Source of the DNA: Chlorocebus sabaeus
Taxonomy: Eukaryota > Chordata > Mammalia > Primates > Cercopithecidae
Assembly (NCBI RefSeq): GCF_047675955.1
Contig: NC_132916.1
Coordinates: 66,705,481 to 66,769,480 of the forward strand
DNA length: 64,000 nt
Reading direction: 5' to 3'
Part shown: positions 25,201 to 36,025 of the stretch, one piece after another
How positions within the stretch are numbered: the stretch's first letter is position 1
How the letters are laid out: every line of letters starts with the position of its first letter
Made by a program: the position numbers and the translations under genes
The notes under the pieces: model-generated
What the model was told of the DNA's origin: nothing
The model's database searches: none
Seen by the model: the letters and a program-made list of their open reading frames with translations, nothing else

Positions 25201-28200
25201 AGGAAGGAAGGAAGGAAAATGAAGAGAATGACATCCTGCTTAGTAAGAGAGATGCCAACAATATTCTGTCTTTCTAGCTCAAATTTATTTATTCCCTGGC
25301 TGCTTAAAAGTGTATGTAAGACCTAAGGTTCCTGGTGTCTCTCAGTCTACAAGTCATTCCACTACTTATTAGCACAGAAAACAGGAAGGGAGAGAAAAAT
25401 ATTTTAAATTGGCATTTCCTAAATCCTAGTTATTTCATTTCCAAAATCCTGGACATTTGTTTACCTCTTAAATTCTTCTAAATCTATATATGTTATATCT
25501 ATCATAATGTATTGAATGCCAAAATATAAGATGTTCACAAAATAATGTTATTCAATCCTTCCTTGATACTTTTCCATAACTTCTGAGTGTGAACCCTTTC
25601 ACTCTTTTTCTAAAGACATTAGTGAATTTTAGAAACTAATCTTGATTGGTCATACTATATTTTGACAAAATAAAATAAATAAAAGACTAATCTAGATTGG
25701 AATTTTCTCCATAATCCAATAATAAGGACTGAAAAACTTGAAAGCAGAACAATATTTTGTCTTTATAGCTCAAATTTATTTCATGTCAATATCCCATAAA
25801 GTTATTTTCTCCTCCAACCTAAAATATTAATGACAATATACCAGCAATGTACTAGTGATAAAGGAATCACACTCCAGGACACAGTAAACAATCCAAAACT
25901 TTCTGCAGCTAACTCAAACGCACACATTGAGTAAGGCAATGATGATGCAAATAATTCAAAATGGTATGTAAAACTCAAATTTTTTCTATTTCTCTTTAAA
26001 GTATTTCAAATGATAATATACCTATCAAATAAGATGCAGTACCACATGATTTTAGTTAGACAAATCTGAATTATTACTCAATCTCTGATATTTTTTGGAA
26101 AATCACATTTATCAAGCACAACTTCACCTTCTTCTTGATTTTAATTTTAAGATATTCTGTAAGTTTTACTTTCCATCATTTTTTCTGAATTTTAAAATTT
26201 CTGTCATCTTTTGTTGATATAAGTTCCTATAAGTTTTTTTATGTTTTCAAATTTTTTATAGTGTCCTATTCCTATGTTATATGTGCACATTCTTGCCATA
26301 TATCTTTTTTTTTTTTTTTTTTTTTTTTTTGACAGGGTCTCACTCTGTCACCCAGGCTGGAGTGCAGTTGCCTAATCTCAGCTCACTGCACCCTCCACCT
26401 CCCAGGTTCAAGCAATCCTCCCACCTTAGCCTCCCAAGTAGCTAGGACTACAGGCATGTGCCACCAAGCCTTGCTAATTTTTGTATTTTTGTAGAGACGA
26501 GGTTTTACTATGCTGCTCAGGCTGATCTCAAACTCCTCCTGGGCTCAAGTGATCTGCCCACCTAAGCCTCCCAAAGTGCTGGGGTTATAGGTACGAGCTA
26601 CTGCAACCAGCTCTTGCTATGTATCTATAAAACTAATATAGAAATAAACATTTAATCTCTTTCCAGCCTAGTTCCAGATTTGTTTGTTTGTTTGATCTCT
26701 TTGTACTGTAATCTCTCCCAATAAATTTGCATTATTATTGACTGACAATTCATATTTAAGAGGAAAGTACCAAAAAACTAATTGCAATTTCTTTTTTCCA
26801 TGGAAGAAGACAAGGAAAGGGCAGAGAGGTTATCACTATAAAAAGATCAAGCCTTCCTTCTAGATTATCAAAAACTGTGAAGGGTATTCTGAACTTTCCT
26901 CCACATATTTAAAAAGGAGAAGAAAATGTCCCTTCTCTACCTCATATCTAAGCACATATACTATTGTAGAGGTACTGTCGTAGTTTACTTGGGCTGCTCT
27001 AATAAAGTACCATACACTGGGCAGCTTATAAACAACAGAAATTTGTCACAATTCTCAAGACAAGGAAATCTAACATAAAGGCGTTGAGAGATTCAGTGTC
27101 TGGTGAGGGTCCCCCTTTTTTAACATAGATGGATCTTCTTGCTGCTTATTCAAATGGTGGAAAGGTCAAGGGTCTCTTTGGAGTCTTTTATAAGGGTATG
27201 AATCCCATTCATGTGGGCCCCACTCTCATTACCTAATCATCTCCCAAAGGCCCACCTCTTAATGCCATCATCTTGAGGAGTAGGATTTCAACATATGAAT
27301 TTTGGCCAACATAAACATTCATACCAAACAGGCATTATAACCATAAAATATATAGAGAAATTTTAAATAGAAATTAAAACAATAAATCTCTCATTTTGAT
27401 AAGATTGCTTGAAATGGATACAGAAATCTTGGTTTAAGGAAAGCAAGAAACCTAGCAGAAATGTTGGCCTTTCCAACAAGGAGGATTATGAACCACCTCC
27501 TGCAAGAAAAGGATAGACCCCAATGATAGTCTCTAAATGATACACATTTGAATAAAAGGGCAGAATTGAAAATCCTACAAAAACAGAATTATAGTTGAAA
27601 ATACTATAAACACTTACCAAAATGTTATTAGTACTGAGACATAGCTTACAATTGTCGAAGAAAATGTTGTATACGAACTGTGTGTATCTTTGAAAGAATT
27701 AAAAAGCAAAAATTAAAATGAGATAGTGCAAATTAACGTGGACATGTTTTATCATGCTTCCTTCAAATATTTATAGAAATGTGAGGAAAAGTATTTCTTA
27801 GTATAAAAAGTGTTTCACTATGTATATTAGCATAGGAGGTATGTGTAAAAAGGTACATTTTCCCTTACAAATGGTCTCAGGAGGATATCCCTAACTGAAA
27901 ACTAAATACTAGAGAATTTTGATCAAAAGGCATATAAAGAGAAAAATAATCACTATTCATGTATTAAACCTCAATAAATAAATAGATTTCTTCATCAATT
28001 CTTATTTTGGATCTCGTCTGTAACATCTGCATAGTTTAAATTTTAATGTAAAGAGCTAATTACATTTAATCATGAAACAAAATACATAATAAAAATGGGA
28101 TCTTTTTACCTCTTACAGAGTCATCATAGCATCTCAAAAATCTCCATCTACACTAATCTTTCTAATGACACTACCCAAACTTTCTTTCTTTCTTTCTTTT

Positions 28201-28516
28201 TTCATTAAACTTTCATTTATCAGGCAAGGAATAGGTCCACAAAAAGTCTGAGTGTAAACTGTATGATAAGAGAAAGGTCTTGCTCACTGTTATATCTCTA
28301 ATACATAACACAATGCCTGGCCTGGCCAATAGAGTCCATAGGGTCTCAATAAATGGTTGAAACTATAGCCTGAGCAACAAGGAGATCCTTGTTAGGAACA
28401 ATTGTGGTAGGAGTTGTTGGGTATTATGTTGAAGTGGGAATGGCAATGACAAATGGAGACTGAGTCTAATCCAGTGATGCCTAAGATGCATCAATATTCA
28501 GAAAAACCTAGAGAAG

Positions 28517-28547
<31 letters not shown>

Positions 28548-31500
28548 GAGAGAGAGAGAATATGATTAGGCTTCTCTGTAGGCTTACTAATGCAGAGTCC
28601 CTAGAATGTGAAGTGTGGGATTCTGCATACTAAGATTTGCAGGTGATTCTGATGATAAGTTGGGTTTAGAAACCATGTTTTAAGAGAGTTGTGTGCAACA
28701 GTGAACATCTTTGCCACAGGCTTCCAGCAAGACTGTCCAGTGCAATGGGTGCACATTCAGCAACAGAATGGATAGTATCCAGAATCCAGCAGAAATTAAG
28801 TATTTGAAGAATCAGATGCCTGCTCTTTAATTATGATAAGTCACATCATGAGGAAGACATGAGTCTTATTTTGCAAATAAGGAAAACACCACCTTATGGC
28901 CATGAGTTTTGTGCTGTTTTATCATTTTTCTCCAACTAAAACATTTGGATGTAATGGATACATGGTCAGCACCCAGGAACCATAAACCCAAGCCTGATGC
29001 AATCCCTCCTTATTTGTAGTGTGCCCCAAAAGTTTCAGATCAAGATAGATGGATAATCTTCAAAAGCTATAAGCAACATATAAATTATGGCAATATTATG
29101 AATCTTGTGAGAATTATACAGTGCTTTTCTAATTCAGTGTGTGAAATTACTTCTAAGTATAAAAGAAAGAGATAAACTAGAAGTGTTCAAGATCAATGAG
29201 TAAAAGATATCTAATTTATTTGAGTCAAATATAATAACATTTATTCAACAATAAGGCCTGTAAATTCAAATTAAAAACTAATAAATTATGTGCAGAAACT
29301 ACAATGGATTCTGTTTCTATGGTTATATAAAAATAACAACAGAGCATTTGTTATGGAAAGCAATTTTTTCTTTTTGAAAAGGCAACTAGAAAGCTGTCAG
29401 AAAAACCTATGACTCGCATTTTGTGAAAGTAAGGGTCATTTTATATTTTCCAACTTTTCTTTTCCCCACCCTTGATTTCCTCCCTTTTTAGTCCTGTGGT
29501 GTGTTGTTTGTATCTTTATTTTTAAGCTGCCTTAAATTCTCCTGTCACAAGTTTGATATGGTTTGGCTCTGTATCCCCACCCAAATCTCACGTAGAATTG
29601 TAATCCCCAGTGTTGACAGAGGGACCTGATGGGAGGTGACTGGATCATGGGGGCAAATTTCCCTTTTCTGTTCTCGTGGTAGTGAGTGAGTTCTCGTGAG
29701 ATCTGGTTGTTTGAAAGTTTGTAGCACTTCCCCCTTAGCTCTTTCTCTCCTGCCACCATGTGGAGACATGTTTGCTACCCCTTCACCCTTCTGCCATGAT
29801 TCTAAGTCTCCTGAGGCCTCCCCAGCCATGCCTCCTGTACAGCCTGTGGAACTGTGAGTCAATTAAACCTCTTTTCTTTATAAGTTACCCAATTTCAGGT
29901 AGTTCTTTACAGCAGTGTGAGTAATACAAAGTTGAACAAAAATAAGTTTAACATAAATAAGTCATCACTCTAGTATTATAGGGTGAATGTGAACTATTCT
30001 TCTAAAGAGTTAGAAGCACACTCTTGGTGCCAATCTCACTACCAATTAAGAGACTGAGGGGCAAGGGCTATGGAGCAAAGGAGAAAACATCATCTCCATT
30101 CAGGGGCAGCTGATTAACCTGAACCTGAGCTTCAGTTAGGAGTTTTGATGAGAAAGCAGCAAACAGATAACAGCATGCCCTCCCACCACTGGATGAAGAC
30201 TGATGGAAAAGTCCTATTAATCCTAGGGAGTGTTAGACCCAGGGCCTGTATCCAATCTATTTCAGTATCTTAACAAATAATTACACTCAATAGAATATCT
30301 GTTTGCATTGATATAATATACAACTAATATTAATGATTCAAGAATTTGTCTACTGACCTAGTTATGGAATAAAATCTGATTATCCTAACCAGCGCACAAA
30401 AACTTTGATTTTTTATTAATAATTATTAATACATTAGAAATTTAATCAGATTTGGTAAAATATTATTTTTGCATTTAATCCAACATTGGCTATTTGGTAT
30501 CAGAAAAAGATGTCACCCAATATGTTAAACTAATATTAGTTTATTTTTTATAGTTTTTATAATTTGTATTTTAAAATTTAATTTATAAGTGCATTTTGGT
30601 TAGCATATAAGAAGCCAGAATAAAGAATTGATATCTAATTTTATATTTGTTAATACATGAAATTATAAAGTTTACAGTTTAGCACTAGGAATCTGTGAGA
30701 ATTTTTCCTATGAAGGAAAAAGGAAAACTCCATTCCTAAGGGTTATTTGCATTTTAATAATGTGCCATCAGAGGCCAAAAGGTCTTCAAGAATCAAAGAA
30801 ATAACATTCCAAATTTGGAAATGCAGCTACTCGTAGATAGAGAAGGAGATCACTATAACACCAACCATAAGTAAATATGGCTTATGGGGCACCACCAACC
30901 TGATGTCACAGCACACACGTCCCAATACTCCACGGTGGAAGGTGGGAATGTGTGTGTGTTTGTGTGTATGCGTGTATGTATAAAACTGTCAGAAACATCA
31001 TACAACATAGAATATAGAAATACTTTTAATCAACTACTTTATGTAAGCAAGCAAACAATGTACATTTTCAAAATTGTAAGAAAAATGTCTATCAAGATAA
31101 CAGTAAAAAATGATAATAAATTAAGATCACCACTATCACCACTTCGTACCATGCACTGTCTCTCCTCCAGCCATACTAGTTATGATGATGTGCCTCTGAG
31201 GCACGACTACAGTGGGCACAAATGCTGTTGCCTAGGGATGTGTCTGCTGAAACTCCTTGGAAGAGTATGGAAAGTCAAGGATTAATAATCACAGACACCA
31301 GTCGGGCGCGGTGGCTCACACCTGTAATCCCAACGCTTTGAGAGGCCGAGAGAGGCAGATCGCTTGAGGTCAGCAGTTCGAGACCAGCCTGGCCAACATG
31401 GTGAAATCCTATCTCTACTAAAAATATAAAAATTAGCCAGGCGTAATGGTGTACACCTGTAGTATCAGCTACTCAGGAGGCTGAGACAGGAGATTTGCTT

Positions 31501-34500
31501 GAACCCAGGAGGCAGAGGTTGCAGTGAGCCAAGATCACGCCCCTACACTCCAGCCTGAGCGACAGAGCAAGATTCTGTCTCAAAAAAGTAAAATATAATA
31601 ATAATCACAGATACCAGTGTCACCTGACCACTCTTTGGCCTTATCAAACAAAGTGATTTAGGCCTCGAGGTGGATTCAAAATATTTGTGTTTTTCATTTT
31701 AGTCTCTGCAATCTAATGATACTGACATCTGACATCACTGAAGTATAGAATAAGAGTGTCCACTTCACGTTAGAATATGCTTTCTGAAATCTAATTACCT
31801 TCCTGATTTTTACTATGAACTGTGATCTCTATTTTTTAACTCTCTACTGTTACTTTATTAGCAAAGACACTTAGGCCATGTATGAAGACAGGATACATAT
31901 ACAAATAATTGAATTTATTGTTTAAAGACTCTAATAACAGAGTTTTGTTTATTTGTTTATTATAGTTTTATTTTTGGAACTACTACTTAATTTTGAATTC
32001 AGGGCACTTTTTTTATTTTGCAGTTACATTTTATGATGTTTTTTCACTGTAATAAATCTCATGAATCAGCTCCTGTACTCTTTTTTTTTTTTTTTTTTTT
32101 TTATGTTTGGGTGCTTTGTTTTAAACTCAATTTTTAAGTCCGCAGGTAAATAAAAAATACTATTAGTAATTTCTTACACCCAGAATTGTAATAATGTGGA
32201 TTAATGGTGAAGAGTTCAGACTTTAAATGGCGTTCAAATATGTTGGCACCATGATGGCTAGCTGTGTGTTCATAAAAATGGTACTGAATATTTAATCTCA
32301 GTTTCCTTAACTTTAAAGTTTTTAATTTAAAAATAATAGTGCCTATCTCACAGCGTTGTGAGGATTGAAAAATCACACACACAAAAAAATAGCACTGTGC
32401 TAAGTGCAATTAATCCTACAATTGATTCCACATCCACAAGAAATCATAGCGTTTGGTGAGATGTAGTAAGAGGTTATCAAGTACTAATCAACTACTGATT
32501 GCTATGCTCTAGAAGAAAAACAGAAGTGTAGACAATATATAACAAACCATTTCCAACCCATGTTAAGTGAATCATGGAAAATATTGCTAACTTCATCAAC
32601 AGTTACTCAGGTTTCCTAGTTTATATTTCCTAAACACATTCGTAGACAAGCGTAGCCTACAGACCAAGTAGAAGAGGCATCTCACTTTTCCTTATCATTA
32701 TTACTAAATTATTCATTCTGTATTCACAGAGTATACGACACACAAATGAAACAGAAAAAGTCAGTAAATATGTGAGGATTATTATTTTTCTCTGAGCTTG
32801 GCCAAGGCAAATTTACCTGTGTAAATCGTCATGTGTCGCCATGGCAATAGATTGTAAAACCCAGTGTGAAATAAACTCCAACCCTGGGTCTTGCTACCAA
32901 TGCCATGTCTTTAAAAGGAAAGCATAATGATAGTAATTTAAACTATTGTGGTTGCTAATCATTAAGTTTTATTCTAATCATTAAGTAGGTTTTTTAAACT
33001 TTCCAGGTAAAATAAGATTGCATAAAGAGGGGCAGCTAAACTAGTCATGTTTTTGCTTTGGAATTCAGAGAAAACATTTTAAAAGATAATAGAAATGCTG
33101 CCACATAAACAAAATTAGGTACATAATTTATACAAAAGGCACCTAAATTTCCAGGAGTGTGGTTTTTAAGAAAGTGAATCACTTTCAGTTTCTCAAGTCT
33201 CTGTTGAATGTCATGTTTCCCTCAATGAAGATTAACTCTTCAATGCCAAAGTAGTATTCCAGTATTATTGCAAATACCAGGAAATTCAGATACAGACTCA
33301 TTTTTCATCAGCAATTGAATATGTAAATTAAAGAGGAGAGTGAATACCAGCTTAATTATCCAAGTTAATTGTTTATCTAAATAGTTTAAGTCAGTCCTCC
33401 ACTCCCACTGAGGCAACTAAACCACAGCTCCATGTAAAGATAGTTAACTTTGCATTTTCCCTCATCCCTATCCAAACATTCCCTTCTGCTTAAATGGACC
33501 TGGAGTCAGGAGACTTGGATTTTCCTCCTTTGTCTTCCATTAGAAATTACATTCCCTGGGCCTCAATATGCACATCTGAAAAATGACAAAGTTGAACTAG
33601 TTGATCTGCAAAAAGACACTTCACACCCTTAAGATATGTGAAAAGCAGATTTAATATCAAAGATGTATTTTGGGTACCTATCTGTGAGGGAAAAAAAAAA
33701 ATCTCTTAGCTTCAGGTATTAAACAAGAAGGAAGTGAGAAGTCATCTGCTTAAAGAATATTTATTAATGTAATTGGTTTTACTTCTACGAAATAGTAAAA
33801 TTCAGTTAATAAATGTAAGTTCCCCTCCTACTTGAAAAAAAATCAAAATTAAATATTTCCCTGATATTAAGCAGATATTCTTACCTATTAGATTCTTATT
33901 CTACTGCATAAAGGAAAGTACACTTACAAGATTTTAAGCACACAAAACAAGCTTCAACAAGATACTCTTTTGCACACTTTTTCTATAGCTTTTCTATGAA
34001 ATAATATTCCCTAAGTGTCAGGAGTCAGACTAGGATATGCAATTTTAAATGCAATTTTGTTTTTTAAAACATAGTAATTTTCATATAATTTTCCAAGCCT
34101 CACATCTCAGTCCATTTTAACTCTGTTTACTCTGCTTCCCAGGTACACACTCTCTCCCTCTCTTCCTCTCGACACCCAACATTTCCTTGAGTCCTTCTGC
34201 CAGTAGGTGCACTCGGGTGAGTCTTCTCTCCCCGCCCCTCTCCACGACTTTTCCAAGCCACCCACAGCTACCTGTGCTCTTACCTGTCGGCGCTGAGGGC
34301 AGTGAGAGTGAACACGGAAACCCCCACGGAAGTGAGCTGGATGAGCGGGATCAGTTTGCAGCCCACCTTGCCAAACATCCACTCGTCGAAGAAGTAGCGC
34401 GAGGCGTCCACTGGGACGCAGGTGAGCAGCAGTAGCAAGTCCCCGGCCGCCAGGTTAGAGATTAAGATGTTGGGGACGCTCCTCATGGCGCTGTTGGTGA

Positions 34501-34705
34501 CGAAGATCTTCACCAGCATGATGTTGCCCAGCAAGCCCACGGTGATGATGAGCAGGTAGAGGGACGGGATCACACAGCGGATCACCAACTCCGCTGTAGT
34601 CCCGTCCGAGGCCGGCAGGAAATCCCTTTCCCACCCCTCTGGAACGGAACCGCTCTTGTTCGCGCTGGAGGTCACCGAGAGGTTGGAAAGAGACTTAGAG
34701 GGCAT
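21349..34705 (-). CDS. NMBR: Neuromedin B receptor, spliced coding region (3 exons)
   Basis: This is a complete class A G-protein-coupled receptor of the bombesin family. It binds neuromedin B at the plasma membrane and, in the known family, signals through Gq to phospholipase C and calcium. Joining 34705-34284, 24930-24582 and 21750-21349 gives 1,173 nt: 390 residues plus a TGA stop. The ATG at 34705-34703 is the first in-frame ATG of exon 1 and has an A at -3. Visible landmarks are N-glycosylation sequons at N8, N16 and N192; N61 in TM1; D89 in TM2; the C116-C198 disulfide pair; D140-R141-Y142; CWFP at 278-281; N320-P321 with Y325 in TM7; and C340-C341, a likely palmitoylation site. Both introns have GTAAG donors and AG acceptors. 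No frameshift or internal stop was seen. The identification rests on near-identity to human NMBR as I remember it. GRPR and BRS3 are less similar. Confidence 0.96.
21751..24581 (-). other. NMBR intron 2 (2,831 bp)
   Basis: A phase 0 intron bounded by GTAAGC and ACATTTGCAG. Apart from one AluY (22213-22517), the intron (21805-22200 and 22531-24580) shows no recognisable repeat, RNA gene or alternative exon. The short open frames in it carry no family signature. Confidence 0.9.
22213..22517 (-). mobile_element. AluY in NMBR intron 2, with 12-bp TSD
   Basis: Full-length Alu reversed on the plus strand, so in the same orientation as NMBR. AluY-like wording (GCAAGCTCCGCC, GTTAGCCAGGATGGTCTCGA). 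Exact TSDs GCTTGACTTTTT at 22201-22212 and 22519-22530. Confidence 0.95.
24582..24930 (-). CDS. NMBR: NMBR coding exon 2 (residues 142-257, TM4 to third cytoplasmic loop)
   Basis: The exon begins TTTTCCCAG|G at 24931/24930, where its first G completes the R141 codon and Y142 follows, restoring D-R-Y. It encodes cytoplasmic loop 2, TM4, extracellular loop 2 with sequon N192-S-S and C198, TM5 (about 212-235) and the start of cytoplasmic loop 3, ending E-H-T-K-K-Q at residue 257. The donor is CAG|GTAAGC at 24581-24576, a phase 0 intron. A candidate branch point (TAAC inside GGAATAACTTG) lies about 23 nt before the acceptor. Directly beyond it begins a long pyrimidine-strand microsatellite, described separately. 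Confidence 0.96.
24961..25218. repeat. Compound (GAAA)n/(GGAAA)n/(GGAA)n microsatellite at the NMBR exon 2 splice region
   Basis: This is a run of about 258 bp of pure purine on the plus strand with very few interruptions. It starts as mixed GAAA/GGAAA, has nine GAAAG units (25081-25125), then about 21 GGAA units to 25218. On the NMBR strand it is an all-pyrimidine TTCC/TTTCC tract ending about 30 nt before the exon 2 acceptor. Open frames read through it on both strands are repeat artefacts. Confidence 0.97.
25256..25781. repeat. Pair of near-identical 35-bp direct repeats in NMBR intron 1
   Basis: 25256-25290 and 25747-25781 share about 32 of 35 bases (ACAATATT-TGTCTTT-TAGCTCAAATTTATTT). 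The similarity stops at both edges. The 456 bp between them shows no named repeat. Confidence 0.75.
26305..26611 (-). mobile_element. Alu, old (AluJ-like), in NMBR intron 1
   Basis: Reversed Alu dimer with a T26 run (26305-26330). TSDs TCTTGCCATATATCT (26291-26305) and TCTTGCTATGTATCT (26612-26626) agree at 13 of 15 positions. In NMBR orientation. Confidence 0.92.
26976..27330 (-). mobile_element. MLT1-like solo LTR (ERVL-MaLR), reversed
   Basis: The plus strand reads as the reverse of an MLT1 LTR: TTACTTGGGCTGCTCTAATA, GCAGCTTATAAACAACAG, CCCAAAGGCCCACCTCTTAA, TTCAACATATGAATTTTGG. Diverged, with approximate edges. Confidence 0.75.
28240..28385 (+). mobile_element. L2/MIR-like fragment
   Basis: TATCTCTAATACATAACACA followed by CCTGGC and CTCAATAAATGGTTGAA resembles the end of an L2 element. 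Short and diverged. Confidence 0.4.
28520..28558. repeat. A-run followed by (GA)n
   Basis: About 23 A then AGAGAGAGAGAGAGAGAA inside NMBR intron 1. No retroposon body precedes it. Confidence 0.85.
28575..28690 (+). mobile_element. MER5A-like DNA-transposon fragment
   Basis: GGATTCTGCATACTAAGATT, GCAGGTGATTCTGATGATAA and TAGAAACCATGTTTTAAGAG follow the MER5A wording (ATCTGCATTT, CAGGTGATTCT, GAACCACTG) loosely. Confidence 0.4.
29554..29928 (+). mobile_element. MST/THE1-family solo LTR in NMBR intron 1
   Basis: A 375-bp LTR from TGATATGGTTTGG to TAATACA with exact TSDs AAGTT at 29549-29553 and 29929-29933. Antisense to NMBR. No internal sequence remains, which is the product of LTR-LTR recombination. 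The open frames on its minus strand are not genes. Confidence 0.95.
31301..31597 (+). mobile_element. AluS-like, in NMBR intron 1
   Basis: Complete Alu in sense on the plus strand, antisense to NMBR. TSDs TAATAATCACAGACACCA (31283-31300) and TAATAATCACAGATACCA (from 31598) differ at one base. Confidence 0.95.
32191..32412 (+). mobile_element. MIR fragment in NMBR intron 1
   Basis: AATCTCAGTTTCCTTAACTT, ATAATAGTGCCTATCTCACA, CGTTGTGAGGATTGAAA and AGCACTGTGCTAAGTGC follow MIR in order. The open frame 32134-32409 is its antisense shadow. Confidence 0.7.
33490..33628 (+). mobile_element. MIR-like fragment in NMBR intron 1
   Basis: CTGGAGTCAGGAGACTTGGA at the start and GTTGAACTAGTTGATCTGCA at the end recall MIR boundaries. 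The middle is diverged. Confidence 0.5.
34284..34705 (-). CDS. NMBR: NMBR coding exon 1 (residues 1-141, N-terminus to DRY)
   Basis: This exon encodes the extracellular N-terminus (sequons N8-L-S and N16-K-S), TM1 (about 42-65), TM2 (about 78-100, with LAAGD and D89), the first extracellular loop with C116, and TM3 to D140 and the first two bases of R141. The donor is CAG|GTAAGA at 34283-34278, giving a phase 2 intron. The start is the ATG at 34705. The same frame stays open for some distance upstream but holds only a GTG (34741), so ATG 34705 is preferred. The exon is GC-rich with many CpGs, unlike the AT-rich flanks, which fits a CpG-island first exon. Confidence 0.96.
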
Positions 34706-34943
34706 GATCTCCTTTCCAGCAGAGTCCGCTGGAGTTTTCACGCACTCCGGTACCCTGAGGACTGCACGCCCACGATTTGGGTTTAATCGATGTTCCTCCC
34801 TTTCCCCCCTGCAAGTTTACTGCCTGCGGGGCGCGCGCCACTGCGCCCCGTCCGTAAGCGTTCAGGACCTGGGGAGGGTTCTGTCCACACACTCGGGAGC
34901 TCCGCTTCTAGAGGGAGTAAATGGCTCCGGCTAACTCGGAATT

Positions 34944-34949
<6 letters not shown>

Positions 34950-34978
<29 letters not shown>
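34950..34978. repeat. A29 mononucleotide run in the NMBR promoter region
   Basis: There are 29 consecutive A on the plus strand (T29 on the gene strand), about 245-270 bp upstream of the ATG and flanked by GC-rich unique DNA. No Alu or L1 body is attached, so it is not an ordinary retroposon tail. Confidence 0.9.
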
Positions 34979-34980
<2 letters not shown>

Positions 34981-35499
34981 CAAAGCGGTTGCGCCTTTGT
35001 TCCGTATTCAGTGGTTTGTTCTCACGGTTAGCTAGGGGAAAACAGCCTTTCAGGAACAAGGAGCTGTCCCTCGGGGATCAGTAGAAGCACCTGCCCGACT
35101 GTTAGCCCAGAGAAGCGGAAGTCATCCTGGAGCTGTCCAGCGGGCCGCGGCTGAAATCCTGAGAACTAGCGCGGGGCCACCGGCAACCTGCTTTTCCCAC
35201 AGCTTTGCTCTTGTTTGTGAAGTTCCTGTTGTATTGTGTGGAACAGGACGGGAGCTCAGTTCTCCATGTATGTGTGCGTGCCCCTGTATACGTCCATCCT
35301 CACCCGCCTCCAAGCGGGAGGAGCCCCAGGCAAGAACTTTGGAATCTCTGAGAATTTAAGTGCTGAGTTGGCAAGTCCCTAATGCTGAAACACAGAATTT
35401 AGGGGGAAATAAATGAGTGCCAAAGAATAAAGTTCATAAATAAAATCCTCTCGCTACTCTTTTTCTGATCATCTACTTTTCTTACCTAAATGTGAAAAT

Positions 35500-36025
35500 T
35501 ATTTCCTATAGTTGGTGTAGTATTTTTAAATTTACATTTTATTGAATTATATAACATGTATAACGTACACATTTCTTCATCGTTCTGCTAATCTAACCAT
35601 CATTCAGAGCCCACAATCTAACCACCATCTCCCAAAATAACCACCATTTGGCTTGTTATTAGATACGTGTGCCTCCTATTGAGCATCGTATAAATTGAAT
35701 CATTCAGCATACCCTCTTGTGTCTAGGTTCTTTCACTCGACACCATATCTATGAGATCCACTCACGTTTTCTCAGGTGGCATTTTTGATTACCGTATACT
35801 ATATCATTTTATAAATATACCACTGTTTGTTTACCTATTCTATATTGATTAACATTTGGGTTCCTTACAATTTTAGCCAATCTGAGTAATGTTTCTATGA
35901 ACATTCTTTTACATGTGTTCCGGTGCACATTTGAATAAATCCCAGGTGTGGATTAGTCAGGTCATAGAACTTGAGAACGTTCAGCTTTACTGGAAACTGA
36001 CAATTTTTCAAAATAAGTTACTATA
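35500..36025 (-). mobile_element. Ancient L1 (L1M-like) fragment, reversed
   Basis: Reversed old-L1 wording in order: AATCTAACCACCATCTCCC, GTGTCTAGGTTCTTTCACTC, TTAACATTTGGGTTCC, TATGAACATTCTTTTACATG and GGAAACTGACAATTTTTCAA. Heavily decayed. Confidence 0.7.

Larger units (their letters stand above)
24931..34283 (-). other. NMBR intron 1 (9,353 bp)
   Basis: A phase 2 intron bounded by GTAAGA and TTTTCCCAG. It contains the microsatellite, two Alus, an MLT1-like LTR, an MST-like solo LTR and L2/MER5/MIR fragments, each listed separately. The stretches 25291-25746, 25782-26290, 27331-28229, 28691-29548, 29934-31282, 31618-32190, 32411-33489 and 33630-34150 are AT-rich with no gene or repeat I can name, apart from a T21-type run at about 32081-32102 and a degenerate TG run at about 30948-30980. 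Confidence 0.9.
34150..35340 (-). promoter_or_regulatory. CpG-rich promoter/exon 1 region of NMBR
   Basis: This is the only clearly GC- and CpG-rich block in the window, including a GGGGCGCGCGCCACTGCG segment near 34,829-34,846. It covers coding exon 1 and about 640 bp upstream of the ATG, where the 5'UTR and transcription start should lie. No convincing TATA box at a usable spacing was seen; a TTTAAATT on the gene strand (about 34941-34948) sits next to a 29-A run. A promoter role is inferred from composition and position. Confidence 0.6.

Noticed and set aside
24866..25277. Open frames of 131 and 112 codons on both strands over the purine microsatellite
   Set aside because: They are periodic translations of GGAA/GGAAA units. 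Only the small part overlapping NMBR exon 2 codes, and in another frame.
34705..34741. GTG-initiated N-terminal extension of NMBR by 12 residues
   Set aside because: The downstream ATG has an A at -3, matches the known receptor start and gives the usual 390-residue length.
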